DNA of 64,000 bases from JABDIP01 sp965250245 (GTDB lineage Bacteria; Pseudomonadota; Alphaproteobacteria; DSM-16000; Inquilinaceae): the NCBI GenBank assembly GCA_965250245.1, contig OZ252296.1:2046001-2110000 (forward strand), given 5' to 3'. Shown piece by piece: positions 1-8,996 of the stretch. The notes under the pieces were generated by a model, which searched no databases, had not been told where the DNA came from, and saw only the letters and a list, made by a program, of their open reading frames with translations. Position 1 is the first letter of the stretch. Every line of letters starts with the position of its first letter. The position numbers and the translations under genes are program-made.

Positions 1-330
1 GCGGAACAGATGGTAGTGCTGGGCGAACAGCCGCCAGATCGCCCGCGGATCGGTCTCCACCGGCCCGCCATCCCGGCGCGCGATGCCCAGCTTCTCCAGC
101 GGAACGCCCTGGCTGTACAGCATGCGGAACAGGTAATGGTCCGGCACGATCAGCAGGGTCGCCGGATCGGGGAACGGCTGGTCCTCGGCGAACCAGGCCG
201 GGTCGCAATGCCCGTGCGGGCTGACGATCGGCAGGTCCCGGACGGACTCGAACAGGCGCCGCGCGATGGCCCTGGCCGTCGGGTCCGGCGGAAACAACCT
301 GTCCTCGTGCAGCACCAAAGGCTGCGCCAT
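1..330 (-). CDS. uxaC: glucuronate isomerase, N-terminal part (runs off the window)
   Basis: Only the first 110 codons are present. The visible protein has the typical UxaC opening: LHEDRLFPPDP, then VSPHGHCDPAWFAED with the metal-binding H-x-H pair at residues 39 and 41, then LLIVPDHYLFRMLYSQGV. UxaC isomerises D-glucuronate to fructuronate and galacturonate to tagaturonate in the cytoplasm, the first step of hexuronate use. Mannonate dehydratase, KDG kinase and KDPG aldolase lie within 5 kb on the other strand, which supports a uronate locus. The start is the ATG at 330 with GGGAGAGG about 6 bases upstream. The rest of the gene lies left of position 1. Confidence 0.9.
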   Translation of the reverse strand, partial: MAQPLVLHEDRLFPPDPTARAIARRLFESVRDLPIVSPHGHCDPAWFAEDQPFPDPATLLIVPDHYLFRMLYSQGVPLEKLGIARRDGGPVETDPRAIWRLFAQHYHLFR

Positions 331-462
331 GTGCACCTCTCCCGATCCGGGTTTTTGCTTGTCGGACGAACGCCGCCGCAATGGTGTCGGCGGCGGGCAG
401 CGCCGTCAAACGCTATCGCGCCCGCGGGCGGACCTTGGACAAGGGGCCGGCAGGACCGGTCG

Positions 463-1029
463 CTACGGCCGGTGCTGGGCCTGGCGGATGATGCGCTCGG
501 CGATGTCGAAGTCCGGGTCGTCCGGATCGATGGAGAAGATCATGAAGTGGCACAGCAGGCCACCGACCATCAGATAGCCTTGGAGCCCGACGCCGTAGCG
601 TCCGGGAACCGGCTCCGCGGCGAGCACGGCGTGGTCGACGGACACGAAGGTGAAGCCGACCGCGCCACCGCCCATCGGCTCGACCGCCATGGGGTTGCTC
701 GGCGACCGGCCTCCGGTCATGGCCGCCTGGCGCTCGGTGAACTCGCGCACCATGCCGGATGTGCCGTAGTCGTCCCGGCGGAGGCTGTTGGTCCAGGGGG
801 TGATCGTAAAGCTGAAGGACCCGGGCGGGTCCGGTTTGAAGTTGATCGCCGTCGGCAGGTTGCCCGGCCAGGCCTGCAACGTCTGATTCCAGGAAACCGG
901 AACCTCCAGGATCAGATCGCCATGATCCGGCACGGGGTATCGCCGCTCCATGAACGTTTCGGAAGCGTTCGCCATCGGAGCGGCGAACAGCACGACGGCG
1001 AAGAGGAACAGGACTCGGATGGTCGGCAT
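463..1029 (-). CDS. secreted hypothetical protein
   Basis: This 188-residue protein has a clear Sec signal peptide: residues 1-22, a basic start, a hydrophobic core rich in L, F and V, and a likely cleavage after ANA. The mature part holds repeated aromatic and glycine-rich beta-type stretches (VSWNQTLQAWPGN; GAVGFTFVSVDHAVL) and no catalytic motif I recognise. It is probably periplasmic. The gene shares a 187-bp divergent promoter region with manD and lies 132 bp upstream of uxaC on the same strand, so co-transcription with uxaC is possible. I cannot assign a function. Confidence 0.75.
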   Translation of the reverse strand: MPTIRVLFLFAVVLFAAPMANASETFMERRYPVPDHGDLILEVPVSWNQTLQAWPGNLPTAINFKPDPPGSFSFTITPWTNSLRRDDYGTSGMVREFTERQAAMTGGRSPSNPMAVEPMGGGAVGFTFVSVDHAVLAAEPVPGRYGVGLQGYLMVGGLLCHFMIFSIDPDDPDFDIAERIIRQAQHRP

Positions 1030-1216
1030 CTTGGAAGTCTTCCCGAGAGGTCTGTGGCAACCCAGTGTGGAAAGATTGCGCCGAAGCCATTGAAAAAGTG
1101 GTAACGGCCGCTTGATGATCGAATGGCGAGGCCGGATATTGCCGCCGGTTCGGGCGGAGCGATATGGTTCCGACGGGTCACGCCATCACCGCCATGCCAG
1201 GAAGGACCGATTGTCC

Positions 1217-2425
1217 ATGAAGATCACCGACGCACGGGTCATCGTCACCTGTCCGGGCCGCAATTTCGTCACCCTGAAGATCGAGACCGATGAAGGTCTG
1301 CATGGCATCGGCGACGCCACCCTGAACGGGCGGGAGATGGCCGTCGTCTCCTACTTGCAGGACCACGTGGCGCCGTGCCTGATCGGACGCGACCCGCACC
1401 AGATCGAAGATATCTGGCAGTACCTCTATCGCGGCGCCTATTGGCGGCGCGGTCCGGTGACCATGTGCGCCGTCGCCGCGGTCGACACCGCGCTGTGGGA
1501 CATCAAGGCCAAGGCCGCCGGCCTGCCGCTCTACCAACTGCTCGGCGGCCAGAGCCGCACCGGCGTGATGGTCTATGGCCACGCCAACGGCCGGGACATC
1601 GAGGAGACGGTGGAGGAGGTCGGTCGCTACGCGGAGATGGGCTACAAGGCGATCCGGGCGCAATGCGGCATTCCGGGCATGGCCTCGACCTATGGCGTCT
1701 CCAAGGACCGCATGTTCTACGAGCCGGCCGATGCCGACCTGCCCAGCGAGTCGGTCTGGTCGACCGAGAAATACCTCGACCACGTGCCGAAGCTGTTCGA
1801 CAAGCTGCGCGACACCTATGGCTTCGAGCGGCACCTGTTGCACGACGTGCACCACCGCCTGACGCCGATCGAGGCGGCCCGGCTGGGCCGGTCATTGGAG
1901 CCCTACCGGCTGTTCTGGCTGGAAGACACGGTGCCGGCGGAGAACCAGGACGGGTTCCGGCTGATCCGCCAGCACACGGTGACGCCGCTCGCCGTCGGCG
2001 AGGTGTTCAACACCATCTGGGACTGCAAGCAGCTGATCGAAGAGCAGCTGATCGACTACATCCGCACCGCCGTCGTGCATGCCGGCGGCATCACCCATCT
2101 TAGGCGCATCGCCGACCTCGCCTCGCTCTACCATGTGCGCACCGGCTGCCACGGTGCGACCGACATGTCGCCGATCTGCATGGGCGCTGCCCTGCATTTC
2201 GACCTCTGGGTGCCCAATTTCGGCATCCAGGAATACATGCACCACACGGAGGAGACCGACGCCGTCTTCCCGCACGCCTACAGCTTCGCCGACGGCTACC
2301 TGCATCCGGGCGAGGCCCCCGGCCACGGCGTCGACATCGATGAGACGCTGGCCGCGAAATACCCCTATCAGCGCGCCTACCTGCCGGTGAACCGGCTGGA
2401 GGACGGGACCCTGTTCCACTGGTAG
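1217..2425 (+). CDS. manD: D-mannonate dehydratase (enolase superfamily, ManD type)
   Basis: The 402-residue enzyme dehydrates D-mannonate to 2-keto-3-deoxy-D-gluconate (KDG). The enolase-superfamily metal ligands are visible as D210 (HDVHHR), E236 (WLEDTV) and E262 (VGEVFN). Residues known from efficient ManD enzymes are also present: R147, Y159 and H212. This argues for true mannonate dehydratase rather than the low-activity RspA relatives. The start is the ATG at 1217, with AGGAAGG about 10 bases upstream; an in-frame upstream start would add about 35 residues that do not look like the family. Its product feeds KdgK and Eda encoded just downstream. Confidence 0.92.
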   Translation: MKITDARVIVTCPGRNFVTLKIETDEGLHGIGDATLNGREMAVVSYLQDHVAPCLIGRDPHQIEDIWQYLYRGAYWRRGPVTMCAVAAVDTALWDIKAKAAGLPLYQLLGGQSRTGVMVYGHANGRDIEETVEEVGRYAEMGYKAIRAQCGIPGMASTYGVSKDRMFYEPADADLPSESVWSTEKYLDHVPKLFDKLRDTYGFERHLLHDVHHRLTPIEAARLGRSLEPYRLFWLEDTVPAENQDGFRLIRQHTVTPLAVGEVFNTIWDCKQLIEEQLIDYIRTAVVHAGGITHLRRIADLASLYHVRTGCHGATDMSPICMGAALHFDLWVPNFGIQEYMHHTEETDAVFPHAYSFADGYLHPGEAPGHGVDIDETLAAKYPYQRAYLPVNRLEDGTLFHW

Positions 2426-2514
2426 CGGAAACCTGGCGGATTGGATTGTGATTCGCCTGTGAGCGTCACGGAGATAATCGGCGCGCCCACGTCACAGCCA
2501 TTCCCCAGGACATC

Positions 2515-2913
2515 ATGCCCAGACCGCCGCGGCCCTGGCCGATCCGCGCTTCCGTCCCGCCGGAGACCGATGACGACTATATCGGCACGTCGTGCCGGGA
2601 CGCCGCCACCTATTACGGATTCATTCTCCACGCTGGCGTGGGAATCTCTGAGGGGACCACCTACGTCACCTCCAATGCGACCATCGAGTTCACCAACGCA
2701 GACGAGAAGGTCCGGACCATCGTGGACTCCGTGGGCATCCTTTGGGGCGGCGGCAAGATCGCGGACGAGCAGAACGTCTACGACGTGCTGCCGGGCAGGT
2801 CGCTGAAGCTCAAGACCGTCACGGTCAACCACGAGCGGGGCGGATGGATCGCCGACGGCCGTGGGCCGGACGCGCCGTTCCACTACCTCGTCGTCTGTCC
2901 GCCCAAATCCTAG
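2515..2913 (+). CDS. hypothetical protein
   Basis: This 132-residue protein has strong GC at third codon positions and a weak AGGA box before the ATG, so it is probably real. It has no signal peptide or membrane segment. Visible features are a DDDYIGTSCRDAATYYG segment, two short beta-rich blocks and a C-terminal HYLVVCPPKS. I do not recognise a family. It sits between mannonate dehydratase and KDG kinase, but the roughly 90- and 150-bp gaps do not prove that it belongs to the uronate operon. Confidence 0.6.
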   Translation: MPRPPRPWPIRASVPPETDDDYIGTSCRDAATYYGFILHAGVGISEGTTYVTSNATIEFTNADEKVRTIVDSVGILWGGGKIADEQNVYDVLPGRSLKLKTVTVNHERGGWIADGRGPDAPFHYLVVCPPKS

Positions 2914-3061
2914 CCGCGCCGGTTAACGCTTTGGAAGACAACGCCCCGGTATACGGCTAGCGGCTACACCTGCTGGGCGAACTGTGCCAGTTTGTCGATC
3001 GCCGGTGTTCTGCCGGTCCGGCCCAGGCCGGCCTCGTTGCCGCTAGTTGAGGACACCTCCG

Positions 3062-3991
3062 GTGAAAGTCGTCGCCATTGGCGAATGCATGGTGGAGTTC
3101 AGCCCCCGGCCGGACGGGAGCTACGGGCGGTCGTTCGGCGGCGATACGCTGAACTACGCCGTCTATCTGGCGCGGCTGGGGATCACGGTCGACTACTGCA
3201 CCATCCTCGGCGACGACCCTTTCAGCGACGAGATGGTCGCCGCCTGGAAGGCGGACGGGGTCGGCACCGGGCTGATCGAGCGGGCGCCGGGGCGCATGCC
3301 GGGCCTGTACGTAGTGCGGACCGACAAGGCGGGCGAGCGCAGCTTCCACTACTGGCGCGACACCGCGCCGGCCCGCGAACTCTTCAAGCCCGGCGGCCTG
3401 CCGGCGCTGGCCAAGAAGCTGGCGAAATACGACTGGTTCTACCTCTCCGGCATCAGCCTGTCGCTTTATGGTGCCGACGGCCGCAAGGCGCTGTTCACCA
3501 TCCTCGACGCCATGCGCGAGCGCGGCACCAAGGTGGCGTTCGACGGCAACTACCGGCCGCGCAACTGGGACGGCGACAGCGACACCGCGCGGGCCGCCAT
3601 GTCGGCGATGCTGAAGCGCACCGACCTGCTGCTGCCGACCTTCGAGGACGAGCAGGCCCTGTTCGGCTATGCAGACCCGCAGGCCTATGCCAAGCGGGTG
3701 CTCAAGCACAGCGTCGCCGAGGCGGCCATCAAGTTGGGCAGCAAGGGCTGCCTGGTGGTGAATTCCGAGGGCCAGGAGATGGTCGCCTCCGATCCCGACC
3801 CCAAGCCGGTCGACACCACCGCCGCCGGCGACAGCTTCAACGCCGGCTACATGGCGGCCCGCTTCAAGGGGCTGAAGCCGGTCGCCGCGGCCCATTGCGC
3901 CAATCGCCTGGCGGCCGAGGTGATCCGCCATCCGGGCGCCATCATCCCGGCCGAGGCGATGCCCAAGATGCTGCTGGAGGACGTGGCGTGA
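3062..3991 (+). CDS. kdgK: 2-dehydro-3-deoxygluconokinase (KDG kinase)
   Basis: This PfkB/ribokinase-family sugar kinase (309 residues) phosphorylates KDG to KDPG with ATP. The N-terminal GECMVEF and FGGDTLNYAVYLARLG segments and the C-terminal PfkB signature DTTAAGDSFNAGY, which carries the catalytic Asp, are all present. I place the start at the GTG at 3062 because GAGG lies 9 bases upstream; a TTG at 3047 would add five residues. The stop codon overlaps the GTG start of the KDPG aldolase gene (GTGA), so the two are translationally coupled. This is step two of the pathway begun by ManD. Confidence 0.92.
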   Translation: MKVVAIGECMVEFSPRPDGSYGRSFGGDTLNYAVYLARLGITVDYCTILGDDPFSDEMVAAWKADGVGTGLIERAPGRMPGLYVVRTDKAGERSFHYWRDTAPARELFKPGGLPALAKKLAKYDWFYLSGISLSLYGADGRKALFTILDAMRERGTKVAFDGNYRPRNWDGDSDTARAAMSAMLKRTDLLLPTFEDEQALFGYADPQAYAKRVLKHSVAEAAIKLGSKGCLVVNSEGQEMVASDPDPKPVDTTAAGDSFNAGYMAARFKGLKPVAAAHCANRLAAEVIRHPGAIIPAEAMPKMLLEDVA

Positions 3992-4626
3992 GCACGAAAC
4001 CGCCGATCGCCGAGATCATGGCGACGGCGCCGGTGATCCCGGTGCTGACCATCGAGCGAGAGCAGGATGCGGTGCCGCTGGCCGAGGCGCTGGTGGCCGG
4101 CGGCCTGCCGGTGCTGGAGATCACCCTGCGCACGGACGCGGCACTCGCTGCCGCGAAGGCGATCGCCGATGCGGTGCCCGATGCGGTGGTCGGCCTTGGC
4201 ACCGTGCTGACGCCGAAGGATGTGGAGAACGCCCGGGAGATCGGCGCCCGCTTCGCCGTCAGCCCCGGGCTGACCGAGTCCCTGGCCCGCGCCGCCGGCG
4301 AGGCCGGCCTGCCGTTCCTGCCGGGCGTCGTCACGGCGTCGGAAGCGATGGGCGCCCTGGAGCTGGGCCTGACGCATCTGAAGTTCTTTCCCGCCGAGCC
4401 GGCCGGCGGCATCGCGGCGCTCAAGGCGCTCGGCGCGCCGTTGCAGGATCTGCGCTTCTGCCCGACCGGCGGCATCACGGCGAAATCGGCGCCCGACTAT
4501 CTCGCCCTGCCCAACGTGCTCTGCGTCGGCGGCTCGTGGCTCGCGACCGAGGCGGAGATCGCCGATGGCGCGTGGAAGAAGATCACGACCAAGGCGAAGG
4601 CGGCGGCCAAGCTGGGATCACGCTAG
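3988..4626 (+). CDS. eda: 2-dehydro-3-deoxy-6-phosphogluconate (KDPG) aldolase
   Basis: This class I aldolase (212 residues) splits KDPG into pyruvate and glyceraldehyde 3-phosphate, ending the Entner-Doudoroff-type branch. The catalytic Glu is in LEITLRT and the Schiff-base Lys in THLKFFPAE; the phosphate-binding CPTGGI segment is also present. The GTG start overlaps the kdgK stop by 4 bases. The gene converges on the endonuclease/phosphatase-family gene, the two ends overlapping by about 4 bases, so no terminator fits between them. Confidence 0.93.
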   Translation: MSTKPPIAEIMATAPVIPVLTIEREQDAVPLAEALVAGGLPVLEITLRTDAALAAAKAIADAVPDAVVGLGTVLTPKDVENAREIGARFAVSPGLTESLARAAGEAGLPFLPGVVTASEAMGALELGLTHLKFFPAEPAGGIAALKALGAPLQDLRFCPTGGITAKSAPDYLALPNVLCVGGSWLATEAEIADGAWKKITTKAKAAAKLGSR

Positions 4627-5630
4627 CGCAGGGCCAGATCGGCGGTGACCGGGTAGTGGTCCGAGCCGATATGCGGTCCGCGATGGACCGCGTGCACCAA
4701 GACATCGTCGCTGACCAGGATGTGGTCGATCGGGATGCCGGCGAGCGGCAGCCAGCTGGGCCAGGTCGGGTGCCAGCCGCGGCCGTCGGCGGCGTTGCGC
4801 AGGCCCGCGGCCTCGGTCAGGTCGGCGAAATGCGGCGACCACACCGTGCTGTTGAAATCGCCGGCGACGATGACCGGATGGTCCGTCGCCGCCGCAATCT
4901 CGGCGATGGCGGCGAAATACCCGTTGCGCATGGCCGTGAAGCGCGGGCCGGCGGGCAGGGGCGGGTGCACGCCGATCAGGGTGACCGTCCGCCCGGCGAC
5001 ATCCAGGTCGGCGGTCTGGTAGTGGAAGCCCTGGCCCTCGGGAAAGCGCCGTGCACCCCCGGTGATCGGGAAGCGGCTGAAGACGATCACGTCGCGGGCC
5101 TCGCGCCAATCCTGGGGCACCGCATGCGGGAAGCGCGCGCCGATCGCCAGCAGCGTGTCGCGCCAGCGCCGGTCGGCCTCCTGGATCACCAGGATGTCCG
5201 GATCGGTCTCGGCGACATATCCGAGCAGGGCGTCGCCGTCCCAATTGGCCCAGTAGGCGTTGATGGTGGAGACCCGGACCGGCGTTGCCGGCGCCGCCGC
5301 CACCGCCTGGGTGGTGCCGAACGGGATGACGCTGCTCAGCGCGATCGCATGGGGGATCGCCAGGACCGCGATGGCCACCGCCACCGCCCGCCAGCGCAGC
5401 GCGGCGGCAAGCGGCACGCCGACGAGGGCGACCGCCACGTAATGCGCCCGGAAGTGGGTGGTCAGGTCGAATGCCCACCAATGGCGCGCGAGCAGCGTCG
5501 CCAGGGTCGACATCAGAAGTCCGAGCGCGAGGCCGCCGACCAGCAGGCGCAATCCGCTCAATGCGGAGTCACGCAGGAACCGGGCAACTGGAGTGTCGGC
5601 GAGGCGGCGAAGTCGGATGGACAGCGACAC
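4623..5630 (-). CDS. membrane-anchored endonuclease/exonuclease/phosphatase (EEP) family protein
   Basis: About 335 residues. The N-terminal ~110 residues form three hydrophobic segments (LRLLVGGLALGLLMSTLATLL; YVAVALVGVPLAAAL; AVAVAIAVLAIPHAIAL). The C-terminal ~220 residues are an EEP domain with the metal and catalytic motifs NAYWANWD, VIQEADRRW, GVHPPLP, VAGDFNSTVWSPHF and a terminal GSDHYPV. The domain probably faces the periplasm and hydrolyses a phosphodiester or phosphomonoester; the substrate is unknown. I chose the GTG at 5630 with AGGAAG just upstream, because an open frame further upstream runs into the opposite codon phase of the epimerase gene. Only its end touches the eda gene. 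Confidence 0.8.
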   Translation of the reverse strand: MSLSIRLRRLADTPVARFLRDSALSGLRLLVGGLALGLLMSTLATLLARHWWAFDLTTHFRAHYVAVALVGVPLAAALRWRAVAVAIAVLAIPHAIALSSVIPFGTTQAVAAAPATPVRVSTINAYWANWDGDALLGYVAETDPDILVIQEADRRWRDTLLAIGARFPHAVPQDWREARDVIVFSRFPITGGARRFPEGQGFHYQTADLDVAGRTVTLIGVHPPLPAGPRFTAMRNGYFAAIAEIAAATDHPVIVAGDFNSTVWSPHFADLTEAAGLRNAADGRGWHPTWPSWLPLAGIPIDHILVSDDVLVHAVHRGPHIGSDHYPVTADLALR

Positions 5631-5767
5631 GGTCTTCCTGACCCTTTGATCGTGGACGCCGCGATCGTCGCTGGCAATTTCGGCGGTCGCAGGGCACGCC
5701 CGCGTCAATCCCGGGTCATCGGCCGCACCGCCGTCCCATGGCGGAAAGGGAAGCAGGCGGTCGCGCC

Positions 5768-6676
5768 TCAGCCGATCCGCTCCGGCCGGAACCGCACGAT
5801 GCCGGTCAGTGTCTCGTCCGGGCCCAGGACCGTCATGCCGGTATCCTGCCGGCCGGCGGCCGACAGGTTGAAGGCGTCGGTCATGTTGCTGACCGGCTCG
5901 ACGCAGAAGAAATCCTCTCCCGGCGGCGTGAAGACGACCAGGAAATCGAGCGGCGGCGGCGCCTCCATGACCAGCTTCGCGTCCCATTCCGGCCAGGTGA
6001 TCTCGGCCCGGTGACCCCAGTTGGTGAAGGTGTTGTCCATGGCGACACTGTCCGCCACGACTCCGTCATTGGGGTCGCGGCCGCCGGGCGGCGCCACCAG
6101 CTCGGTCGGCATCACCTCGTCGTCGGAGACCCACATGCGCGCGACCGGCGCGGTGATCGTGGCCTTGGGCGTGCGGACGAAATAAGGGTGCGGGCCGAGA
6201 CCGGCCGGCATCGGGCTGTCGCCGGTGTTGGTCACGGTCATCAGCAGCGACATGCCGCCTTCGCCCAGCGAGAAGGTCTGCTCGGCCGTGAACGGCCAGG
6301 GCCAGGCATCCGGCTTGTGGGCGAAGGCGAGGGTCGCGGTGTCCTCCTCCAGCCCCACCACCGTCCAGGACCGTTGCCAGCCCATGCCGTGGATGGCGTG
6401 CTTCTCGGGCAGGAAATTGAGCGGCAGCGCCACGTCGCGGCCCTGAAAGGTGAACTTGCCGTCACGGATACGGTTCGAGAACGGCGACAGCGGGAAGCTG
6501 GCCATGCGCAGCGGATCGCGCTCGGCGATCGCCTCCGGCGTCGCCGGCCGCAGCCATTCGATCGCCGGCGCGCCCTCCTGCCAGTAGCGGGTGATCGAGC
6601 CGCCGGCGGCGGGACTGATCGACAGGCCGAATTCGCCATGCCGCAACGTGATGATGTCGCTGGATTCGCCCCCCAT
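5768..6676 (-). CDS. aldose 1-epimerase family protein
   Basis: This galactose-mutarotase-like protein (302 residues) would interconvert alpha and beta anomers of a free sugar. Family signs are the SNRIRDGKF segment, HAIHGMGW with the catalytic His region, GLGPHPYF with the second conserved His, and FCVEPVSNM with the catalytic Glu. The ATG at 6676 is preceded by GGGAGG at 8 bases. It is divergent from the GntR gene and lies beside the uronate genes, so the likely substrate is a uronate or related hexose. That link is inference from position. Confidence 0.85.
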   Translation of the reverse strand: MGGESSDIITLRHGEFGLSISPAAGGSITRYWQEGAPAIEWLRPATPEAIAERDPLRMASFPLSPFSNRIRDGKFTFQGRDVALPLNFLPEKHAIHGMGWQRSWTVVGLEEDTATLAFAHKPDAWPWPFTAEQTFSLGEGGMSLLMTVTNTGDSPMPAGLGPHPYFVRTPKATITAPVARMWVSDDEVMPTELVAPPGGRDPNDGVVADSVAMDNTFTNWGHRAEITWPEWDAKLVMEAPPPLDFLVVFTPPGEDFFCVEPVSNMTDAFNLSAAGRQDTGMTVLGPDETLTGIVRFRPERIG

Positions 6677-6982
6677 GCGCCTGGCCTCCCTGATGTCGCG
6701 AACCGGGCGGTGCTTGACGTTAAACTGCCCCCGGGCCGATACTCTCGGCATATCGTATTATCAATGATAGGGCGGAAAACGCCCAATTCGGCCGGGCCGG
6801 CATCACCGGACTCGGATTCCTGACGGCCCCAGAACCTGAGGTGCCGCATGCCTGGGAGGGTCGCATCGGGATGAACGCCTGGCAAGGCACAGACGCCCTG
6901 GCTCGTGCCCTGAACGCCACGCCGGGACTCCCTCGGAACTGCCGCGGCACCTGCCGCAGCAGGCGTTGACGGGGAGTTCGCC
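6677..6982. other. divergent intergenic region, epimerase / GntR
   Basis: This 306-bp gap separates two divergent genes. It contains an AT-rich stretch near 6750-6770 and otherwise only GC-rich sequence. I see no open frame with credible codon use. It should carry both promoters and the repressor's operator. Confidence 0.5.
6736..6764 (-). promoter_or_regulatory. candidate sigma-70-type promoter for the epimerase gene
   Basis: Read on the minus strand, TTGATA (5 of 6 to the -35 consensus) is followed after 17 bases by TATCGG, a weak -10. The -35 lies in an 11-bp near-palindrome, TATCAATGATA (6759-6769), which could be the operator of the adjacent GntR regulator. This is a visual match only. 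Confidence 0.3.
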
Positions 6983-7732
6983 GTGCCCACCGGACAGCAG
7001 CCCAACAGGACCTATTCCCGGCGCAGCCTGCATGGCCAGGTGGCCAACGAGATCGCCCAGCGGATCATGAGCGGCGAGTTCGCGCCAGGGACCATCCTGC
7101 CCAACGAGGCCGATTTCAGCGTCAAGCTGAAGGTCAGCCGCACCGCCCTGCGCGAGGCCATCAAGGTGCTGGCGGCCAAGGGGCTGGTGGAATCGCGCCC
7201 GAAGATCGGCACCCGCATCCGGCCGCGCGACCATTGGAACATGCTGGACCCGGACGTGCTGGCCTGGCAGTTCGCCTCCGACAACGTCGCCCGTTTCGCC
7301 GACGATCTGTTCGAGGTCCGGCAGATCATCGAGCCGGCCGCCGCGGCGCTGGCGGCGGAGCGCGCCGATGCCGAGCACCTGGCGGCGATCGAGCGGGCCT
7401 ATGCGGACATGGAGGCGGCCGGCGAGGACCTCGAGGCCTCGATCGAGCCGGATCTGCGGTTCCATCTCAGCATCCTGGCGGCGACCGGGAACGAGCTGCT
7501 GGTGCCGCTGGGCGCGCTGATCGAGACGGCGCTCGCCTCCAGCATCAAGCTGTCCGGCTCGGAGGTCAGCCAGCAATTCTACGCCCTGCCCAAGCACAAG
7601 GCGGTGCTGGACGCGATCCGCGCCGGCGACGCCAAGGGCGCGCGTCTGGCCATGCGCACGCTGCTGGCGGAGTCGGTCGAGTTCGTGCGCCGGGCGATCG
7701 AGCGGGAGAAGCGGGCGGCGACAGGTCCATAG
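6983..7732 (+). CDS. GntR-family transcriptional regulator with FCD ligand-binding domain
   Basis: 249 residues. Residues ~12-80 form the winged helix-turn-helix (VANEIAQRIMSGEF, then VSRTALREAIKVLAAKGLVESRPKIGT). Residues ~95-235 form the all-helical FCD domain with the metal-ligand pattern D-x3-H in EPDLRFHLSI. FadR/UxuR-type members bind sugar acids or their derivatives and leave the operator when bound. The GTG start has GGGGAG 6 bases upstream. Position between uronate genes and an FAH-type sugar-acid enzyme makes it the likely local repressor; the ligand is unknown. Confidence 0.9.
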   Translation: MPTGQQPNRTYSRRSLHGQVANEIAQRIMSGEFAPGTILPNEADFSVKLKVSRTALREAIKVLAAKGLVESRPKIGTRIRPRDHWNMLDPDVLAWQFASDNVARFADDLFEVRQIIEPAAAALAAERADAEHLAAIERAYADMEAAGEDLEASIEPDLRFHLSILAATGNELLVPLGALIETALASSIKLSGSEVSQQFYALPKHKAVLDAIRAGDAKGARLAMRTLLAESVEFVRRAIEREKRAATGP

Positions 7733-7929
7733 GCCGGCATCCCTGCCGGCATTTCGATATTCACGCAGGGCAGCTTTTGGTCGGGGTCGGTGAACATGGT
7801 CGGTGATGCCTTCGCGACCTGCCCGGGCCATCGGGACCAGATCGAATTCACCACAGGCGAATGACAGCGCGATGTGTACCGCCCAGGCCTCATCATCGAT
7901 GATGGCCGGGCGCAGGGGAGGGTGCGGGA

Positions 7930-8925
7930 ATGCGGTTGATCCAGTTTACCGACACGGCCGGTGCGCGCCGTGTCGGGGTGGTTTCGGATGACGGCCGGTC
8001 GGCGCGGGGGCTGGACGGGGTCGAGTCGGTCTATGCCCTGGCCCGCGAGGCGATCGACGAGGGCGCCGGCCTGGCCGAGCTGGCGCGCGCCCTGGCGACC
8101 GGCGAGACCCACGATTACGACGCGATCACCGCCGACGGCCGCCTGCTGCCGCCGCTCGACCATCCCGACCCGGCCCATCTGCTGGTGACCGGCACCGGGC
8201 TGACCCATCTGGGCAGCGCCGATGCCCGCGACAAGATGCACGCCGACGTCGCCAACGACGCGCCGATGACCGATTCCATGAAGATGTTCCGCGCCGGGCT
8301 GGAGGGCGGCCGTCCGGCGGCTGGGGCCATCGGGGCGCAGCCGGAGTGGTTCTACAAGGGCGACGGCGGCATGGTCGCCGCCCCGGAACAACCACTGCAT
8401 ATGCCGGCCTTCGCGCTGGACGGTGGCGAGGAGCCGGAGATCGTCGGCCTCTATGTCGTCGGTCCGGACGGCTCGCCCTACCGCATCGGCTTCGCGCTGG
8501 GCAACGAGTTCTCCGACCACGTGCTGGAGCGGCAGAACTACCTGATGCTGGCCCATTCCAAGCTGAGGGCCTGCGCCTTCGGGCCGGAGCTGCGGCTGGG
8601 CCCGCTGCCGGCCGACGTGCGCGGCACCTCGCGGCTGCTGCGCGAAAGCGAGCCGCTGTGGCAAGGGGACTTCCTCAGCGGTGAGGCGAACATGTCGCAC
8701 AGCCTGGCCAACCTGGAGCACCACCATTTCAAGTACGATCTGTTCCGCCGGCCCGGCGACGCGCATGTGCATTTCTTCGGGACCGCGACGCTCAGCTTCG
8801 CCGACGGCATCCGGCCGGAGCCCGGCGACGTGTTCGAGATCGCGGCCGAAGGGTTCGGCCGGCCGCTGCGCAATCCCCTCGCGCGGCAGCCGAATGCCGG
8901 GCTGGTCGCCGTGCAGGCCTTGTAG
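7930..8925 (+). CDS. FAH-fold AraD1/GguC-family protein, probable 2-keto-3-deoxy sugar-acid dehydratase or lyase
   Basis: 331 residues matching the AraD1/GguC type: MRLIQFTD start, THLGSADARDKMH, PEWFYKGDG, ALDGGEEPEIVGLYVVG with the acidic metal ligands, FSDHVLERQNYL and AHSKLRACAFGPEL. Family members act on 2-keto-3-deoxy-pentonates such as L-2-keto-3-deoxyarabonate in the oxidative pentose pathway. The ATG follows an AGGGGAGGG box. It lies 197 bp after the GntR gene in the same direction, which suggests that the locus handles pentose acids as well as hexuronates. The exact substrate is not visible. Confidence 0.8.
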   Translation: MRLIQFTDTAGARRVGVVSDDGRSARGLDGVESVYALAREAIDEGAGLAELARALATGETHDYDAITADGRLLPPLDHPDPAHLLVTGTGLTHLGSADARDKMHADVANDAPMTDSMKMFRAGLEGGRPAAGAIGAQPEWFYKGDGGMVAAPEQPLHMPAFALDGGEEPEIVGLYVVGPDGSPYRIGFALGNEFSDHVLERQNYLMLAHSKLRACAFGPELRLGPLPADVRGTSRLLRESEPLWQGDFLSGEANMSHSLANLEHHHFKYDLFRRPGDAHVHFFGTATLSFADGIRPEPGDVFEIAAEGFGRPLRNPLARQPNAGLVAVQAL

Positions 8926-8996
8926 GGCCGGTCTCAACGGCGGCGGGCGCCGTCCCATCCGATCGCGCGGAAGGGATTGACGCGACGGCCCGCGTG

